Of a stretch of DNA of 8,969 nt, positions 7,086 through 8,969 are shown piece after piece. Numbering within the stretch: the first letter of the stretch is position 1; every line of letters begins with the position of its first letter. The DNA is from Hyphomicrobiales bacterium (lineage in GTDB: Bacteria > Pseudomonadota > Alphaproteobacteria > Rhizobiales > CAYWUX01), in the NCBI GenBank assembly GCA_028279265.1, contig JANQOC010000381.1:1-8969 (forward strand), read 5' to 3'. Position numbers and translations under genes: made by a program. The notes beneath the pieces were generated by a model. The model did not search any database. It had not been told where the DNA came from and was given only the letters and a program-made list of their open reading frames with translations.

Positions 7086-7958
7086 CTAGCCGAATAGTAT
7101 GACGCACAGAACACCGGACAAGATAATAAGCACTGTCCCGATTGTCCGCGGCGTCAGCGTTTCATTCTTGAAAATGAAATAGCTGATCAGGATTGTCCAC
7201 ACGGGCGTACTGGCCATGATAGGCTGCAGCCGCACAAGTTCACCCAGGAAAAGGGCAAAATTTGTAAGTGTGACGGCGAGCGTTGTTGAAAGCCCCGCCA
7301 AAACGAACCACCAGTGATGTGCCTTGAACTTCGTTGCGGACTCGCCGCTGACGGCAAAAGATGCGGAAAGCACGGCGGCAGAGACGGTTGTGGAGATGAG
7401 CATGGCAAAGTAGGGACTCGGAACCTCCGCAAATCCGTACTTTGTAAACGCATGACCCGAAGATCGTATCAAAGCGGCTGACAAGGGCAGAAAAATCGCC
7501 CAGAAAGGCCAGTCTTGTGAAACGCCTCCGGGCCTCCAGGCCGTAAAGAACAATCCAAAGACAACCGCTGCAGTGCCTATGGCGATGCCCCAGCTCAGGG
7601 TCTCACCCAGTATCACAAATGCCAGTAAAGCGGAAAAAATGGGTGTTGTACCGGCAAGACCACTGGTTAGGGAGGGTCCCAGATATTTCAGTCCCGTCGC
7701 CGCAAGGGTCGTTGAAAGAGCCGGTCTTATGAGCCCGATAACGGCGAATATCAAAAAGGCCTGGGTGAAAAAATAGTCCGTATTCAGGAAAAACGGAGAA
7801 AACAACCAGAAAACGACAGCAGACGTCGTGACGACAATGAGAACACCGAACCGGGGGCTCGCATCACGCAGTCCGATTTTCTGAAAATGGAGTCCAAAGG
7901 CAAAGCAACAGGATCCGCCTAAAGCCAATAACGGCGCCAATATCAAGTCCATGGACAT
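7086..7958 (-). CDS. EamA/DMT-superfamily transporter
   Basis: A 290-residue inner-membrane protein with about ten hydrophobic helices arranged as two EamA repeats (about residues 9-142 and 151-289), the usual layout of the drug/metabolite transporter superfamily. The first repeat ends with the family's typical TTPIFSALLAFVILGE (104-119), and the second has the matching STPVWTILISYFIFKNE (250-266), which confirms the internal duplication. Members export amino acids, metabolites or toxic compounds, or import nucleotide sugars and other solutes; the substrate here cannot be told from sequence. I chose the ATG at 7958, which has a GGA a few bases upstream. A TTG at 7970 would add four residues but has no suitably spaced ribosome site, and a further ATG at 7952 is also possible. 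The gene lies 232 bases upstream of the fusion gene's start on the same strand. That gap contains possible promoter signals, so the two are probably not one operon. Confidence 0.9.
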   Translation of the reverse strand: MSMDLILAPLLALGGSCCFAFGLHFQKIGLRDASPRFGVLIVVTTSAVVFWLFSPFFLNTDYFFTQAFLIFAVIGLIRPALSTTLAATGLKYLGPSLTSGLAGTTPIFSALLAFVILGETLSWGIAIGTAAVVFGLFFTAWRPGGVSQDWPFWAIFLPLSAALIRSSGHAFTKYGFAEVPSPYFAMLISTTVSAAVLSASFAVSGESATKFKAHHWWFVLAGLSTTLAVTLTNFALFLGELVRLQPIMASTPVWTILISYFIFKNETLTPRTIGTVLIILSGVLCVILFG

Positions 7959-8180
7959 GGCAAAATCCAATTCGGCATCTGGATCTTCCGGTTAAGTTAA
8001 GACTCGCTAGGACTGCTAAACTCAGATTCCCTGCAGATGAAATCAGAGTGAGAATTTTTTGGGGGGTCCTGATCCAAGTTCGATCAATTCAGCCTAACCC
8101 AGGGTGAAATATCAGAACGAGGTGTTTTTGCCAATAAAACAAAATCACGGCCTTGTCTAAACACACTATTTTTCTCAAAT

Positions 8181-8210
8181 CTATCCCGGTATCCGTAATT
8201 CATGGGATAG
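8181..8210. repeat. Inverted repeat CTATCCC-N16-GGGATAG
   Basis: A perfect seven-base inverted repeat with a sixteen-base centre lies about 227 bases upstream of the crotonase start, inside the gene-poor spacer. It could be a regulator site or the stem of a structured RNA, but no U-tract follows on either strand. Chance is a real alternative. Confidence 0.22.
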
Positions 8211-8425
8211 GGGCCTTGAGGCTCGCATCCGGATCGTAAGCTCCGTAAGTTTAACTCCTTCAAAATTCGGCAGCATCGTTGGTTCAATTTCACTGATTTC
8301 GGGAATTTCACCCTTGACGGATGGCACTTAAAATCGGATCACTGCCTTTATGTATTCAACGCCACCTGGTCTGCATTCACTTTGCTATGTGATAAGTCGG
8401 TTCACGGGTTAAACCAAAGAGTCAT

Positions 8426-8429
8426 GAGG
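8426..8429 (+). promoter_or_regulatory. Ribosome-binding site of the crotonase gene
   Basis: GAGG sits seven bases before the ATG at 8437, a standard Shine-Dalgarno spacing. It fixes this start over the ATG at 8424, which opens only an eight-codon frame ending at 8450. Confidence 0.7.
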
Positions 8430-8436
8430 CAACAAA

Positions 8437-8969
8437 ATGTCATCTACTGAATCACACAACTACAATGAAATACTGTTTGAAGTTGTCGATGGTGTCGCTT
8501 GGATCACCATAAATCGACCTGAGGTCCGGAACGCTTTCCGCGAACAGACCCTGGATGAACTCATAGATGCCTTCAAGTCAACCCGCAATGACCCCTCCAT
8601 AGCCGTTGCTGTCGTGACAGGCGCCGGCGACCAGGCGTTTTCTGCCGGTGGCGATTTTCATGCGATGATGCGCCTCAATCGAGCCAATGCGGCCCATTGG
8701 AATGACCGCATGCTGGGCCTGGCGATGACAATTCGTGGACTGCCAATACCGGTTATCGCCATGGTTAATGGCTGGTGCATGGGTGGTGGGCATGAACTGG
8801 CGCTTTGGTGCGATATGGTCATTGCTTCGGAAAATGCCCATTTCGGCCAAACCGGTGCAAAGGTCGGCGCATGTCCGACCGTGGGCGCAACCCAATATAT
8901 CCCGCGACTTATCGGCGAGCGGCTGGCCCGTGAAATGATCTTCCTTTGCCGAACGTTCCCGGCTAAAGA
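8437..8969 (+). CDS. Enoyl-CoA hydratase/isomerase (crotonase) family protein, MenB-like, 3'-truncated
   Basis: The first 177 residues of a crotonase-superfamily enzyme, cut by the window edge; full members have about 260-290. These enzymes act on acyl-CoA thioesters and stabilise an enolate in an oxyanion hole. The two oxyanion-hole regions are SAGGD (69-73) and NGWCMGGGHELA (111-122). Further signatures are ITINRPEVRNAF (23-34) and FGQTGAKVG (136-144) followed by GERLAREMIFLCR (160-172). The FGQTG.KVG and AREM.FLCR stretches most resemble dihydroxynaphthoyl-CoA synthase (MenB) and ketocyclohexanecarboxyl-CoA hydrolase (BadI). However, the Asp these carry after KVG (as in KVGSFD) is Pro147 here. 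Glu120 matches one of the two catalytic Glu of enoyl-CoA hydratase, while the second is Gly140. So MenB itself is unlikely; a hydratase, isomerase or ring hydrolase for an unknown CoA ester is the best call. It is divergent from the EamA gene, with its own ribosome site. Confidence 0.9.
   Translation, partial: MSSTESHNYNEILFEVVDGVAWITINRPEVRNAFREQTLDELIDAFKSTRNDPSIAVAVVTGAGDQAFSAGGDFHAMMRLNRANAAHWNDRMLGLAMTIRGLPIPVIAMVNGWCMGGGHELALWCDMVIASENAHFGQTGAKVGACPTVGATQYIPRLIGERLAREMIFLCRTFPAK

Larger units (their letters stand above)
7959..8436. other. Gene-poor spacer between EamA gene and crotonase gene
   Basis: About 480 bases between divergent genes, more AT-rich than its neighbours. I find no convincing gene in it. 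A minus-strand open frame at 8084-8311 starts with GTG, lacks a spaced ribosome site, has unremarkable codons and resembles nothing I know. Structures seen are a seven-base inverted repeat at 8181-8210, an imperfect dyad CTCAGATT/AATCAGAG at 8021-8048, a T6 run joined to a G6 run at 8055-8066, and CGTAAG twice near 8235-8250. Promoters for both flanking genes must lie here or nearby, but I could not place a good -35/-10 pair for either. Confidence 0.5.

Noticed and set aside
7968..7970. TTG as start codon of the EamA gene
   Set aside because: The nearest purine-rich site is about 16 bases away; the ATG at 7958 is in frame and better placed.
8055..8066. T6 run joined to a G6 run, considered as a phase-variable tract
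   Set aside because: It is short, lies in non-coding sequence and has no placed promoter, so no switching effect can be argued.
8078..8098. AAGTTCGATCAATTC, similar to a tRNA T-arm
   Set aside because: The stem arms do not pair properly and no acceptor, D or anticodon arm is found around it.
8084..8311. Minus-strand 75-codon frame in the spacer
   Set aside because: GTG start with no spaced ribosome site, no recognisable motif and ordinary codons; could be chance. Homologues in other genomes would change this.
8424..8450. Eight-codon frame overlapping the crotonase start
   Set aside because: It has no ribosome site of its own and nothing suggests regulation by a leader peptide; probably chance.
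8578..8895. Minus-strand frame opposite the crotonase gene
   Set aside because: It is antisense to a strongly recognised crotonase sequence.

Overview
The window looks like a piece of a Gram-negative, probably alphaproteobacterial, chromosome. The basis is a complete-looking TRAP transporter cluster, a cholesterol-oxidase-like GMC/hydrolase fusion protein, a DMT/EamA permease and a crotonase, at roughly balanced base composition. The taxon is inferred from gene content and style only; no rRNA or marker gene is present. I see no mobile element, CRISPR array, tRNA or rRNA.

Layout, left to right. (1) Positions 3-2482, plus strand: the 3' part of a TRAP substrate-binding protein, then the small (DctQ-like) and large (DctM-like) membrane subunits. 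The last two overlap by one base, so this is one operon for uptake of an anionic, probably carboxylated, solute. (2) 2507-2860, minus strand: a small DOPA 4,5-dioxygenase-family protein converging on the TRAP operon. Its upstream region holds an inverted repeat next to a possible -10 box and a separate terminator-like hairpin pointing the other way. (3) 3131-3343, plus strand: a small unrecognised protein with a paired CxxC/CxxxC signature. (4) 3413-6853, minus strand: a 1146-residue protein that joins a GMC flavin oxidoreductase, a middle domain I cannot name and an alpha/beta hydrolase whose nucleophile position is cysteine. (5) 7086-7958, minus strand: an EamA-type drug/metabolite transporter. 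(6) 7959-8436: a gene-poor spacer. (7) 8437 to the right edge, plus strand: the N-terminal 177 residues of a MenB-like crotonase with an unusual set of acid/base residues.

Apart from the TRAP operon, each gene appears to be its own transcription unit, since strands alternate and gaps are 70-470 bases. A loose theme is uptake and oxidative breakdown of organic acids, sterol-like or aromatic compounds: TRAP import, ring-cleavage-type dioxygenase, alcohol oxidase plus hydrolase, and a CoA-ester crotonase. Nothing in the sequence proves the genes act on one substrate. I see no clearly new defence or mobile system. The most unusual items are the three-part fusion enzyme with its Cys nucleophile and cysteine cluster, and the active site of the partial crotonase.
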